In this document: in pieces, positions 42,901 through 51,438 of the stretch
Layout: each line of letters begins with the position of its first letter
How positions within the stretch are numbered: the stretch's first letter is position 1
Source of the DNA: Chloroflexota bacterium
GTDB taxonomy: Bacteria > Chloroflexota > Anaerolineae > Caldilineales > Caldilineaceae
Direction of reading: 5' to 3'
Length of the DNA: 64,000 bases
Assembly (NCBI GenBank): GCA_016861025.1
Contig: BOKO01000006.1
Span: 186,001 to 250,000 of the forward strand
Program-made: the position numbers and the translations under genes
Notes under the pieces: generated by a model
Seen by the model: the letters and a program-made list of their open reading frames with translations, nothing else
What the model was told of the DNA's origin: nothing
Databases searched by the model: none

Positions 42901-45078
42901 TTATTCTGGCGGCAGCGCTGTCATCTTCCAGGTGTAGGCGAAGGTTGTGACTACGCCATCGCTGTCGTCGCTAGTTGTAAACGCCCCCTCGATCACATCG
43001 CCAGCGTCGTTTGCCTGTTGTGTTGGAACGGTTTCAGTCATAAACCAACGATGGGCAGAGTATACGAGCGTATCGTGTGAACCACCGGCAGGACAGATGT
43101 ATTGCACCATGAGGCGACTGAACACCTCTGGACCTTCTGAGCCAAAGCCACTGTAGCGTCGGATGCCGGGAGTATACTGTGTTCCTGTCTCATGATCCGT
43201 CGCATGATTCCACAGGAAAAGTACTGTGTATACACCCCCTGTCAGGTCGAATGAACCACTGCCGTTGGCAGTGCAATCATAGGAAACCCCACTGTGCGTC
43301 CATGAGCCACTGCCCTCGGTAACGCGCAGCACGATAAATGGGTGTGAGTCGCTGTCATCGCCGATCTTCTCACGCATGTACGTTGCATTGACCGTCGTCT
43401 TTTCGTTGACGTGGACTTCTGCACCAGTGCTGGTGAGGGTGGCCTCGCCTTCAAACTTCCAGCCGCGGCAACCGACGTTGGTGACATTCAACCGCGGCGG
43501 ATAGGCTGGCTTGAGCTGATGGGTGCGATCCTTCCACTCGTGATTGCTGATCACCAATGTCAGCTCCGCAATTCGCTCAATTTTCAGATCACGGCAAAAT
43601 TCCTTGGAATACTTGTCTGTCCATTCTTCCACGATCCAGGGCCCCTCCGCCATGCGATAGATCGCCTGTACGCGCGCAGTGGGCCACTCGCCGCCATGAA
43701 AGGGATTGATAAAGAGCACAGAGCGTGCGCCGGGATCGTCGAAGGTGAAATGATAAGTGTGCGCCGCCAGGTATCGGACGTTTCCATCTAGTTCATAGGA
43801 GTGATCCGCTGCGCTGCCAAGCGTTACTGCGGTATCAAGCTTTGCCCTGGTGGAATAAAGCAGATTGTCGGTCATGAAGTACGTCTCGACCGGAACATTG
43901 TTCCAGTTGAGGCGGCTAAAATCCTTCCAGTGGTGCTCGAAGCCGCTTGCGCCGAGCGCGCCGTTCATGACCGCAAGGCTGTCCGGATCGGTCGCATTCT
44001 GCCAGATAGCAGGCATAATCTCTTTGGCGGCGCGCACAAAGTTTGTGGCGTACCACAGCCAAAGATAGGCGCCGTCGCCGATATTGTTGTCGGCTTCCAG
44101 CGGCATGATCGGGTAGGTGTTGAGCGACAGATCGGTGTGGTTCAGGAAGTCGTCGGCGACGCTGTGCTCTTCGTTCTCGGTCGGATAGACGTAATCCATC
44201 GCCCAGGTGCGGCTCGCCGCATAGAGCCACATATATTCCATGCAATCGGCGCTGTCATATCCATTGACAAACGCGCTCATCACCGCCTCCGCCAGCGTTG
44301 ACGGCGACCACCTGGCTCGATTGACGAGAATGTAGCTGGGTGTATTGTCGCAGCCAATGTATCCCACAGCACCTGTGTTGGCATTGACCAGGTAGAGATC
44401 GAGTTGTTCATCGCCGCCGTTGTTGGATTGTCCGCCGTCGTTCGGCAACGGGCGACCAAAGAGATTCACCAATCGGGGCCAGATCGCACCGCTTACTTCT
44501 TCACAGATTCGGCGTGCAGCGGCTGCGTCCTCTGGATGACGCTGCTGATACCAAACCTTGATGTTGGGGTCGGTCTGACAGGTGGTGTGCCAGGTGATGC
44601 GATTCGTTGCGCTGCTTTGACTTACCGCACCGGGCGCCTGCAGCTCCAGCCAACTATCTGCGGCAAGCGGCGGTCGCAAGAAGGGCGCCAACACCGTCTG
44701 CGTGGCGAGAGACAACTCACCCATCTTTGCCTGCGCCTGACGAAGCGCCAGGCTGGTCGGTGCATTGCGATCATCGCCGCGATACGGGGCGGGCAGACGG
44801 CTGTCAGCGAACGCAGCGTAGACGCGATAGAGCAGCGCGGTTTCATCGTCAATCTCGCCTGCCTGTCGCGCCTCTTCGATGAGCGTCTCACTGTTCGGAC
44901 CCCCAGGCGGCGGCTCCTGGGGGTTTTGCCCGTTGGCAGCCACAAAGGGCAGAAAAATCCGTCCAGCGCTATCCTGTGCCGCAGCGGATCTGGTTGTTGC
45001 ACCAGTCAGTACAGCCAGCCACAATGCAAGAAAGAGGCAAAAGCCGAAGAATCGATGCCAGGAAATTCGAGTAAACAC
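42901..45078 (-). CDS. Secreted protein of unknown function, peptidase-like N-terminal half
   Basis: A 725-residue exported protein. GTG 45078 follows AAAGGAG and gives a signal peptide (FTRISWHRFFGFCLFLALWL...AAAQ), then IFLPFVAANG, the LPx[IV] motif seen in other exported proteins here. Residues about 165-330 resemble secreted peptidase-like proteins (WYQQRHPEDAAAARRICEEV, LAEAVMSAFVNGYDSADCME), but no HExxH motif is present where one would expect it. The C-terminal half is beta-rich with three GTGAEVHVNEKTTVNAT-like segments, and it resembles no family I can name. Probably a catalytically dead peptidase or a surface-binding protein. Confidence 0.75.
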   Translation of the reverse strand: MFTRISWHRFFGFCLFLALWLAVLTGATTRSAAAQDSAGRIFLPFVAANGQNPQEPPPGGPNSETLIEEARQAGEIDDETALLYRVYAAFADSRLPAPYRGDDRNAPTSLALRQAQAKMGELSLATQTVLAPFLRPPLAADSWLELQAPGAVSQSSATNRITWHTTCQTDPNIKVWYQQRHPEDAAAARRICEEVSGAIWPRLVNLFGRPLPNDGGQSNNGGDEQLDLYLVNANTGAVGYIGCDNTPSYILVNRARWSPSTLAEAVMSAFVNGYDSADCMEYMWLYAASRTWAMDYVYPTENEEHSVADDFLNHTDLSLNTYPIMPLEADNNIGDGAYLWLWYATNFVRAAKEIMPAIWQNATDPDSLAVMNGALGASGFEHHWKDFSRLNWNNVPVETYFMTDNLLYSTRAKLDTAVTLGSAADHSYELDGNVRYLAAHTYHFTFDDPGARSVLFINPFHGGEWPTARVQAIYRMAEGPWIVEEWTDKYSKEFCRDLKIERIAELTLVISNHEWKDRTHQLKPAYPPRLNVTNVGCRGWKFEGEATLTSTGAEVHVNEKTTVNATYMREKIGDDSDSHPFIVLRVTEGSGSWTHSGVSYDCTANGSGSFDLTGGVYTVLFLWNHATDHETGTQYTPGIRRYSGFGSEGPEVFSRLMVQYICPAGGSHDTLVYSAHRWFMTETVPTQQANDAGDVIEGAFTTSDDSDGVVTTFAYTWKMTALPPE

Positions 45079-45194
45079 AGGTCAAGCTCCTTTGAGTGCA
45101 ATCATTGACGGTTGAAGCATGACCTATTTCAACACGCGATCAATCCTGGCAACAGCAACTAACTGTTACCAAAATTGCTACAGTTTCCTGTGAA

Positions 45195-46103
45195 CTACAA
45201 GTCGGCCAGATAGGGCGGCATAAATGGCGTTGCTCCGGGCAAATCGGGCGCAGGAGCCGCAGCCATCATGGGCGCCATCGGCGCCGGCGCAGCCAGGTAG
45301 TTCTTCGCCGCCGCATAGCCCAGCGCCACCATTTGCTTCGTATAACTGAAGTCGAAGAATGACAGGTTCTTATCGACGCGCACCGGGATATGGTGCATAT
45401 CCACCGTGTCGTCGGCTTTGGCGCGAGCGATGTCCTGGATGATGTTCTGCGAGAGCATCACCGACAGCGTGCGCATCAGCACTTCGAGCACGCCCTGCGC
45501 CGGCGCCAGAATCTCCTCGTTGTAGCCGGCGTTGATTACGTAAAGCGTCGTCGCGCCGCGGTCGATGGCGACGCTCACCGGCACGTTGGCGACCACTCCG
45601 CCATCGACCAGCTGGGCGCCCGAATAATCGATTGGCGGATGGATGGCGGGAATCGTGGCGCTGGCGGTGACAGCGTCGAGCAGCGGCGCATCGGCCTTGT
45701 CGCCAAAGACGTAAAGCCGATTGCTGCGCAGATCTGTGGCGGTGGTGTAGAGTGTGGTCTTGCACTGACCAAAGGTCGTCACGCCGGGCGGCATGGCGCG
45801 TGCCAGCAGCTTGCGCATCCCGCCGCTCGTGAAAAGGCTGTTGGCTTTGCTCTTTAATCGCCACAGAATCTCCAGAATGCCTTCCGGGTAAACTTCATCC
45901 GCTTTTGCCGATGCCCACAGCCTCTCCATCTGCTCGGTGACGGCGACGGATGGGCCATGTGCAGCCAACACGCTGCCATTGAGCGCGCCCGCCGACGTGC
46001 CGACGATCATGTCGGGCACAATGCCCGCCTCCAACAAGGCGCGCACCGCCCCGACCTGCAGCGGCCCACGGTTGCCCGCACCGCTCAATACGAACGCAAT
46101 CAT
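45195..46103 (-). CDS. Patatin-like phospholipase
   Basis: A 302-residue patatin-domain lipid acyl hydrolase. The oxyanion motif is GAGNRG near residue 9, the nucleophile elbow is GTSAG near 37-41, and the catalytic Asp lies in LVDGG (about residue 166). These give the Ser-Asp dyad. ATG 46103 follows AAAGGAGGAG; the upstream in-frame ATG at 46124 is an unlikely start. The C-terminus ends in a Met/Ala/Pro-rich stretch (APAPMAPMMAAAPAPDLPG). No signal peptide. It lies downstream of rsmI on the same strand, separated by about 160 bases. Confidence 0.9.
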   Translation of the reverse strand: MIAFVLSGAGNRGPLQVGAVRALLEAGIVPDMIVGTSAGALNGSVLAAHGPSVAVTEQMERLWASAKADEVYPEGILEILWRLKSKANSLFTSGGMRKLLARAMPPGVTTFGQCKTTLYTTATDLRSNRLYVFGDKADAPLLDAVTASATIPAIHPPIDYSGAQLVDGGVVANVPVSVAIDRGATTLYVINAGYNEEILAPAQGVLEVLMRTLSVMLSQNIIQDIARAKADDTVDMHHIPVRVDKNLSFFDFSYTKQMVALGYAAAKNYLAAPAPMAPMMAAAPAPDLPGATPFMPPYLADL

Positions 46104-46265
46104 GATCTCCTCCTTTGGATACACTCTGCCGGTTACTTGTTGTCTTCGACCTGATACGCCTCAATTGATTCTCGACTGAACACCTCTGCCAAAGGCTGTT
46201 TGCTGTGCATCATAGATATCCTGATTTGGTCTGAGCATTGACGCGTCCGCCCAGCAACTGAAGAA

Positions 46266-46979
46266 TCACGATTGGCTTGAGTCTTGATGATCCGGTGCAC
46301 GATCCGTGCCAGCGACCACAACAATAAATTCACCTTTAAGCTTACCCTGTTGGCGCACAAAAGACAATAGGGAAGATAGCGTCCCCCGTTCGACGCGTTC
46401 GTAGAGCTTGGTGAGGTCGTTTGCCAGCGCGGCGGGACGATCGCCATAGACGGCCAACGCATCCTCCAGAAAGGCGGCCAGGCGGAAGGGGCTTTCGTAG
46501 AAGATCAGCGTATGTGGAGAGTCTTTGTCAACGGTGAGGAAGCGACGGCGCTGCCCGCTCTTGCGCGGAGGGAAGCCGCGAAAGGTGAAGCTGTGCAACG
46601 GCAACCCAGAAAGCACGACCGCCATGATCAGCCCGGCCGGGCCTGGGATCATCGTAACCGTCGCCCCCTCATCGATGGCGCGACGCACGAGCGAATAGCC
46701 AGGGTCCGAGATGCCGGGCGTGCCGGCGTCCGTCACCAGCGCCACCGATGCGCCCCCCTTCAGCAGCCCGATGATGCGTTCGCCGGCGCGCTGCTCATTG
46801 TGTTCGTGAAAGGCGATCTGCGGCTTGTGGATGTCGTAGTGTTTGAGCAGCACGCCGGTTGTGCGTGTGTCTTCGCTGGCGATATAGTCGACGGCGCGCA
46901 ATGTCTCCAATGCACGCAACGTTATGTCGCCAAGATTGCCGATAGGTGTTGCGACAAGATAAAGGGTTGCGTAACTCAT
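46266..46979 (-). CDS. rsmI: 16S rRNA (cytidine-1402-2'-O)-methyltransferase
   Basis: A 237-residue SAM-dependent methyltransferase of the tetrapyrrole-methylase fold that 2'-O-methylates C1402 in the ribosomal P site. Diagnostic features are the N-terminal LYLVATPIGNLGDITLRAL, SEDTR, and LVTDAGTPGISDPG. The start ATG overlaps the stop of the E2 gene (ATGA), so translation is coupled. The C-terminal extension is short. Its place at the end of a 2-oxoacid dehydrogenase operon is unusual but conserved linkage cannot be judged here. Confidence 0.93.
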   Translation of the reverse strand: MSYATLYLVATPIGNLGDITLRALETLRAVDYIASEDTRTTGVLLKHYDIHKPQIAFHEHNEQRAGERIIGLLKGGASVALVTDAGTPGISDPGYSLVRRAIDEGATVTMIPGPAGLIMAVVLSGLPLHSFTFRGFPPRKSGQRRRFLTVDKDSPHTLIFYESPFRLAAFLEDALAVYGDRPAALANDLTKLYERVERGTLSSLLSFVRQQGKLKGEFIVVVAGTDRAPDHQDSSQS

Positions 46980-48322
46980 AGCAGCAACCGCGCCGGCTCT
47001 TCGAGCAGCCGTTTGAATTCCGCCAGAAACGCCGCCGCCGTTGCGCCATCCACGGCGCGATGGTCGGCGGAGAGCGTGGCTTGCAATCGCCGCTGCGGTT
47101 CAAAGGCGACGCCGTTCCACACCGGCTGCATTTGCGCCCGCCCCACCGCCAGGATCGCCACCTCCGGTGGGTTGATGATGGCGGTGAAATGATCGACCGG
47201 ATACATACCCAGATTTGAAATCGTAAAGGTGCCGCCGCGCACTTCATCCGGCGTAAGCGCACCGGCGCGGGCGCGGGCGGACAGGTCGTTGATACGCGCC
47301 GCCAGCGCCGTCAAACCCAGCCCATCCGCATGTTGCACAACCGGTGCGAGCAAGCCATCGTTCACTGCAACTGCAATGCCAAGATGAACATCTGAATGTT
47401 GCGTGTAGAGCAGTTGGTCGTCATCTGGCTGCAGCCAGGCGTTGAGGCGCGGGTGACGCTGCAGCGCCGTCGCTACGGCGCGTGCGATCCACACTGTCAG
47501 AGTGAGACGTCCGCCGCCAGCCTCGACTTCGCTCGCCAGATCCGCCGTCAGTGCATCCACGCGCGACAGGTCAATGGAGGTCGTAAAAAAAATGTGCGGT
47601 GCGTCCCGCCAACTTTGGCTAAGACGGCTGGCAATCGTACGCCGCTTGCCGCGCAGTGGTTCGCCCGTCGGCGTCGCGCCTTGCACCGCTGGCTGAACAT
47701 CGGTGGATGCAGACGCGGCCTGTTGCTCCTTGTTCCTCGCTCCTTGCTCAACATCCACAGCCTGAATGCGTCCCTGCGGCCCACTGCCGGAAATGAGAGC
47801 CAGATCCATATTGTGCTCCCGCGCCAGCCGGCGCGCAGCGGGCGTCGCGCGCAGAAGCCGGGCGCCTTGAAGAAACTCAACTTCTTTCGCCTCTGCCAAC
47901 GCGCTGGCGACATCGCTCTTGGTGATGCGCCCTGATGGACCGCTGCCGACGACCTGCGTCAGATCGACGCCAGCGGCCGCAGCCATGCGCTGCGCCACCG
48001 GACTGATGCGCACTTCGGCGGGTGCAATCGGCGATTCATTGCCTGCGGGCGCGACCAGTGCAGTGACAGGCGGCGATGCTTCAGCCGAGTCGGCGATCAT
48101 GGCGATCACCGTCGTCACCGGCACGGTGGCGTCGACGCCGTAACGCACATCGGTCAGCACACCGCTAGCTGGCGCCTCCACTTCCATATCGATCTTGTCG
48201 GTCTGCACTTCCAGAATCGTCTCGCCTTTTTCGACCCGCTCGCCCGCTTGCTTAAGCCAGCGAATGATGGTTCCTTCCTCTTGCGCCATACCGAACTTGG
48301 GCATGATCACCGGCGTCGCCAT
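46976..48322 (-). CDS. 2-oxoacid dehydrogenase E2 (dihydrolipoyl acyltransferase)
   Basis: A 448-residue E2 core enzyme. An N-terminal lipoyl domain (lysine in QTDKIDMEVEAP near residue 43) is followed by two peripheral-subunit-binding domains (RISPVAQRMAAAAGVDL...GPSGRITKSDV and RATPAARRLAREHNMDL...GPQGRIQAVDV). The catalytic domain ends in SADHRAVDGATAA (His and Asp). The enzyme transfers acyl groups to CoA. The usual form has one binding domain, so two is noteworthy. It starts 6 bases after the E1beta stop. Substrate (pyruvate or branched-chain oxoacid) cannot be told from sequence, and no E3 gene is in the window. Confidence 0.9.
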   Translation of the reverse strand: MATPVIMPKFGMAQEEGTIIRWLKQAGERVEKGETILEVQTDKIDMEVEAPASGVLTDVRYGVDATVPVTTVIAMIADSAEASPPVTALVAPAGNESPIAPAEVRISPVAQRMAAAAGVDLTQVVGSGPSGRITKSDVASALAEAKEVEFLQGARLLRATPAARRLAREHNMDLALISGSGPQGRIQAVDVEQGARNKEQQAASASTDVQPAVQGATPTGEPLRGKRRTIASRLSQSWRDAPHIFFTTSIDLSRVDALTADLASEVEAGGGRLTLTVWIARAVATALQRHPRLNAWLQPDDDQLLYTQHSDVHLGIAVAVNDGLLAPVVQHADGLGLTALAARINDLSARARAGALTPDEVRGGTFTISNLGMYPVDHFTAIINPPEVAILAVGRAQMQPVWNGVAFEPQRRLQATLSADHRAVDGATAAAFLAEFKRLLEEPARLLL

Positions 48323-48328
48323 CTGCTC

Positions 48329-49318
48329 TCACCTCGCCTCTCTGACCAGACGCCGTGCAGCGGCGACAATGTCGTCGACCTGCGGCGTCATGCGCCGCTC
48401 CAGCTCGCGGTTGTAGGGCACAGGAATGTCCAATCCGGCCAGACGACGGATCGGCGCGTCGAGATAGTCGAACGCCTCTGACTCGGCGATCACAGCAGCC
48501 AGCTCACCGCCGAAGCCGCCTGTCTTGCACGCTTCATGCACGATCAGCACACGCCCGGTCTTGCACACCGAGCGCACGATCGGCTCCGCGTCGAGCGGCT
48601 TGAGGGTGCGCGGGTCGACAACCTCAACTTCGATTCCCTCTTCAGCCAGCCTGACCGCAGCCTCGAGCGCACGCACCACCATCAGCGATGTGGCGACGAT
48701 GGTGAGATCGCGCCCGCTGCGCTTGACCTCACTCTGACTGAGCGGCGTTATGTAATCACCTTCGGGCACGACGCCTTTGGTGCGATAGAGCAGCTTGTGC
48801 TCGACAAAGATCACCGGATTGGGGTCCTCGATCGAAGCCAGCAACAACCCCTTGGCGTCGGCGGGCGTGCTCGGCATCACTACTTTAAGACCCGGCACAT
48901 GCACAAACCAATTTTCCAGGCTCTCTGAATGTTGCGCTGCTGCGCCGGTGCCTGCGCCGGCCGGTGTGCGCACCACAAGGGGAACCTGCACTTTGCCACC
49001 CAACATGAACCGCAGCTTGGCGGCTTGCAAGACAAGCTGCTCCATTGAAAGGGTGATGAAGTCCATAAACTGGATTTCAGCGATCGGCCGCATCCCAGTC
49101 AGCGCCGCGCCGGTGGCAACGCCGGCGATTCCCGCCTCGGAAATCGGCGTGTCGCGCACGCGCTCAGCTCCGTACTTTTGAAAGAGGCCGTCGGTGACGC
49201 CAAACGCGCCGCCGTAGACGCCGACATCCTCGCCTACAACAAAGACGCGTTCGTCGCGCGCCATCGCCAGATCAATCGCCTCACGGATCGCTTCGGCGTA
49301 GGTCAGCTCACGACTCAT
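48329..49318 (-). CDS. 2-oxoacid dehydrogenase E1 component, beta subunit
   Basis: A 329-residue transketolase-like beta subunit of an alpha2beta2 E1. It has the family N-terminus (RELTYAEAIREAIDLAMARD), VGEDVGVYGGAFGVT, the PSTPADAKGLLLASI strand, and the C-terminal transketolase domain (VEVVDPRTLKPLD). The ATG overlaps the E1alpha stop (ATGA). With E1alpha it decarboxylates a 2-oxoacid using thiamine diphosphate and acylates the E2 lipoyl arm. Confidence 0.93.
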   Translation of the reverse strand: MSRELTYAEAIREAIDLAMARDERVFVVGEDVGVYGGAFGVTDGLFQKYGAERVRDTPISEAGIAGVATGAALTGMRPIAEIQFMDFITLSMEQLVLQAAKLRFMLGGKVQVPLVVRTPAGAGTGAAAQHSESLENWFVHVPGLKVVMPSTPADAKGLLLASIEDPNPVIFVEHKLLYRTKGVVPEGDYITPLSQSEVKRSGRDLTIVATSLMVVRALEAAVRLAEEGIEVEVVDPRTLKPLDAEPIVRSVCKTGRVLIVHEACKTGGFGGELAAVIAESEAFDYLDAPIRRLAGLDIPVPYNRELERRMTPQVDDIVAAARRLVREAR

Positions 49319-50289
49319 GCGTAGACTCCTTCGAGGATCGTAGCGGGGTCTGGCTCCGGGCTGACTTTTGCAAATTCAATTGCATCGATGATTTCCTGTT
49401 CCACGCGCGCTTGCAATGTTGCCAGGTCACCTTCGGTTAGAATCGAGGCTTCGATCATCTGCTGCGCCAGCCGGGCGATAGGGTCGCGCTCCTGCCATTG
49501 CTTGACCTCTTCTTTGGTGCGATAGCGCTGTTTATCGCTCTTGCTGTGTCCTTTCCAACGATAGGTGCGCGCCTCGATCAAAGTAGGGCCGCCCCCGCTG
49601 CGCGCCCGTTCGACCGCCTCTCGGGTGGCGCGATACACGGCGAGCGGATCATTGCCATCGACAGTGACGCCCGGAATCCCGTAAGCGCAGGCGCGGTCGC
49701 TTAATCGCTCAATTTTACTGGCGCGCGCGATCGCCATCGACATCGCATATTGATTGTTCTCGCAAAAATAAACCACCGGCAGGCTCCAGATCGCGGCCAT
49801 ATTGAGGCTTTCATGAAATGCGCCTTCATTGGCGGCGCCGTCTCCAAAAAAGACCAGCGCCACCCGATCCTGGCGCTGCATTTGGATGCTTAGCCCGACG
49901 CCCGCCACCATTGGCACACCGCCAGCGACGATGCCGTTGGCGCCCAAATTGCCGGTCGAAACATCTGCGATGTGCATTGAACCGCCGCGGCCGCGACAAT
50001 AACCGGTCTCCTTGCCGAAGAACTCCGCCATCATCTGATCAACGCGCGCACCTTTGGCGATGCAGTGGCCGTGACCGCGATGGGTGCTAAGGATGTAATC
50101 GGTTGGTCGCAGCGCTGCACATGCCCCCACCGCCGCCCCTTCCTGCCCAATGGAAAGATGCATTGTTCCGTGAATCATACCCTGCAAATACAATTGTTCG
50201 GCTGCTTCCTCAAAGGCGCGGATCAACATCATTTGATGAAGCAAATCCTGCAAACGCGCTGGCGGCAAATCGGCGAATTGATCGTCCAT
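49315..50289 (-). CDS. 2-oxoacid dehydrogenase E1 component, alpha subunit
   Basis: A 324-residue thiamine-diphosphate-binding alpha subunit. The ThDP motif is GDGAANEGAFHESLNMAAIW...NNQYAMS; the phosphorylation-loop-like RYRTKEEVKQW is in the C-terminal part. The N-terminus MDDQFADLPPARLQDLL follows GTGGAGAACCT. First gene of the E1alpha-E1beta-E2-rsmI operon, with a near-consensus promoter about 90 bases upstream. Closest to pyruvate/acetoin dehydrogenase E1 (short, no large N-terminal extension). Confidence 0.93.
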   Translation of the reverse strand: MDDQFADLPPARLQDLLHQMMLIRAFEEAAEQLYLQGMIHGTMHLSIGQEGAAVGACAALRPTDYILSTHRGHGHCIAKGARVDQMMAEFFGKETGYCRGRGGSMHIADVSTGNLGANGIVAGGVPMVAGVGLSIQMQRQDRVALVFFGDGAANEGAFHESLNMAAIWSLPVVYFCENNQYAMSMAIARASKIERLSDRACAYGIPGVTVDGNDPLAVYRATREAVERARSGGGPTLIEARTYRWKGHSKSDKQRYRTKEEVKQWQERDPIARLAQQMIEASILTEGDLATLQARVEQEIIDAIEFAKVSPEPDPATILEGVYA

Positions 50290-50379
50290 AGGTTCTCCAC
50301 ATTGAAAACAGAATCTGCGACCAGAACGCTACAAACAAACGCAACTCTGCACAAATGTGCCAAACCTGGTCAAATGTGT

Positions 50380-50408
50380 ATTGTAGCGATTGGAGATAAT
50401 CCTGTCAA
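50380..50408 (-). promoter_or_regulatory. Promoter of the 2-oxoacid dehydrogenase operon
   Basis: On the minus strand TTGACA (plus 50403-50408), 17 bases, TACAAT (plus 50380-50385): near-consensus. The leader to E1alpha is about 85 bases. Confidence 0.7.
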
Positions 50409-50706
50409 TCAAGTGAAAGAGTCAAGGGCCACTTCACATTTGAGGCAAGGTAGATCATCGCCTCCGACTTGAATACATCAGCTTTTCGGGAGGCCTGTCG
50501 AAGTGTGAACACCATCGCTCGCAAGTCGGGTAAATGCAAGCGCACATCGCCTAATATCGATGTGCGCTTGCCAAAACCTGCGGATGATGCCTTATGAAAA
50601 ACCGAGTTTATCCAACGATCTCTAGACTGAATCGACAGGCAAAACCCGGTTTTCTGTCGTAGATGTTTGGGATGGGTTTTGGAGATGGCTGTTCAATCGA
50701 CTCGCA
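50409..50706. other. Intergenic stretch with hairpins, no gene seen
   Basis: Between the 2-oxoacid dehydrogenase promoter and the decapeptide-repeat gene. It holds a 14-bp perfect stem (50536-50549 with 50558-50571, loop 8) and an AAAACC-GGTTTT palindrome near 50642-50654. These sit at the 3' end of the decapeptide gene and are candidate terminators. Confidence 0.5.
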
Positions 50707-50976
50707 CTACCAACGAGCATCAAGCATGGTCGCGACTTTCGGCAGATTGTCCGCCCAGATGCCGCCCTTCGGCAGGTTGTCCGCCCAGATGCCGCCCTTC
50801 GGCAGGTTGTCCGCCCAGATGCCGCCCTTCGGCAGGTTGTCCGCCCAGATGCCGCCCTTCGGCAGGTTGTCCGCCCAGATGCCGCCCGCCTTTACGGTGG
50901 CGCCATTGACGAATATCGCAGTCAAAGCAAAAATGGTGGCAAAAACGATTTGTTTGAAGCAATGGATGCGGTTCAT
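50707..50976 (-). CDS. Small exported protein of five identical decapeptide repeats
   Basis: An 89-residue protein. MNRIHCFKQIVFATIFALTA followed by IFVNGATVKA is a signal peptide with a basic start, hydrophobic core and A-T-V-K-A cleavage region. The mature part is GGIWADNLP repeated five times with Lys between copies (10-residue period), then VATMLDARW. AAGGAGTCAACACC before ATG supports translation. The DNA repeat is an exact 30-bp unit (50741-50890), with single changes in the end copies. I recognise no family. A polymeric surface peptide, a multi-copy peptide precursor cut at Lys, or a multi-core modified peptide are all possible. Confidence 0.65.
   Translation of the reverse strand: MNRIHCFKQIVFATIFALTAIFVNGATVKAGGIWADNLPKGGIWADNLPKGGIWADNLPKGGIWADNLPKGGIWADNLPKVATMLDARW
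50741..50890 (-). repeat. Five 30-bp tandem repeats encoding GGIWADNLPK
   Basis: Units 50741-50770, 50771-50800, 50801-50830, 50831-50860 and 50861-50890. The three internal copies are identical; the first has one transition and the last has two changes at its edge. The near-perfect DNA identity indicates very recent expansion or gene conversion. Confidence 0.93.
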
Positions 50977-51438
50977 GGTGTTGACTCCTTATAGAACTGT
51001 GTAGAACTGTGTAGAACTGCTAATTGAATCGAAAACAATACCAGACTTACTAAACGCACGTTTTTCGGGTCAGGATGGAAGGGTATGGGCATCAAACATC
51101 TACGATTGTTTTGAGGTGCTCTTGCCTCCTAACTACTATTAAATATTGCTTATTGTCGCTGTTGTAGAACGCAGCACACTGCAACACTTCATAAAACTTT
51201 AGCAAAATTAGTGTACAACGAAAGAGCCAAAATTACAATAGCGTAAATTAGACGATTTTACGACAAGCTTAGTATGTTGGGGCGACTTCGCGTCTGGGGT
51301 AAAGCAGGTCATCAGTTCCGACGTGACAGGACAACATGTCGCGCCGGAGGCGATGACTTGCTGATTGGGACAGTGTCAAAACGGTGACGGATAGAGAAGA
51401 ACGGAAGGGAGAAGGCAGTGAACAACGCCGCTTCGACT
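50977..51438. other. AT-rich leader/promoter region of the decapeptide gene
   Basis: No gene seen. Minus-strand promoter candidate: TTGTAA (plus 51233-51238), 17 bases, TACACT (plus 51210-51215), leaving a 225-base leader. Three 10-bp direct repeats (about 50991-51020, [AG]TAGAACTG[TC]) lie directly upstream of the ribosome binding site. A hairpin at about 51304-51364 (AGCAGGTCATC with GATGACTTGCT) lies at the 3' end of the UvrD-like gene. Confidence 0.4.

Noticed and set aside
42901..45078. Active zinc metallopeptidase
   Set aside because: The position where HExxH would fall reads AEAVMSAF; no other zinc motif is visible.
50741..50890. CRISPR array
   Set aside because: The 30-bp units are directly adjacent with no spacers, and they encode a protein repeat.
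50663..51004. Plus-strand ORFs reading FGRLSAQMPP or RCRPSAGCPP across the 30-bp repeats
   Set aside because: No signal peptide and no ribosome binding site; the minus-strand frame has both, so the repeats belong to that gene.
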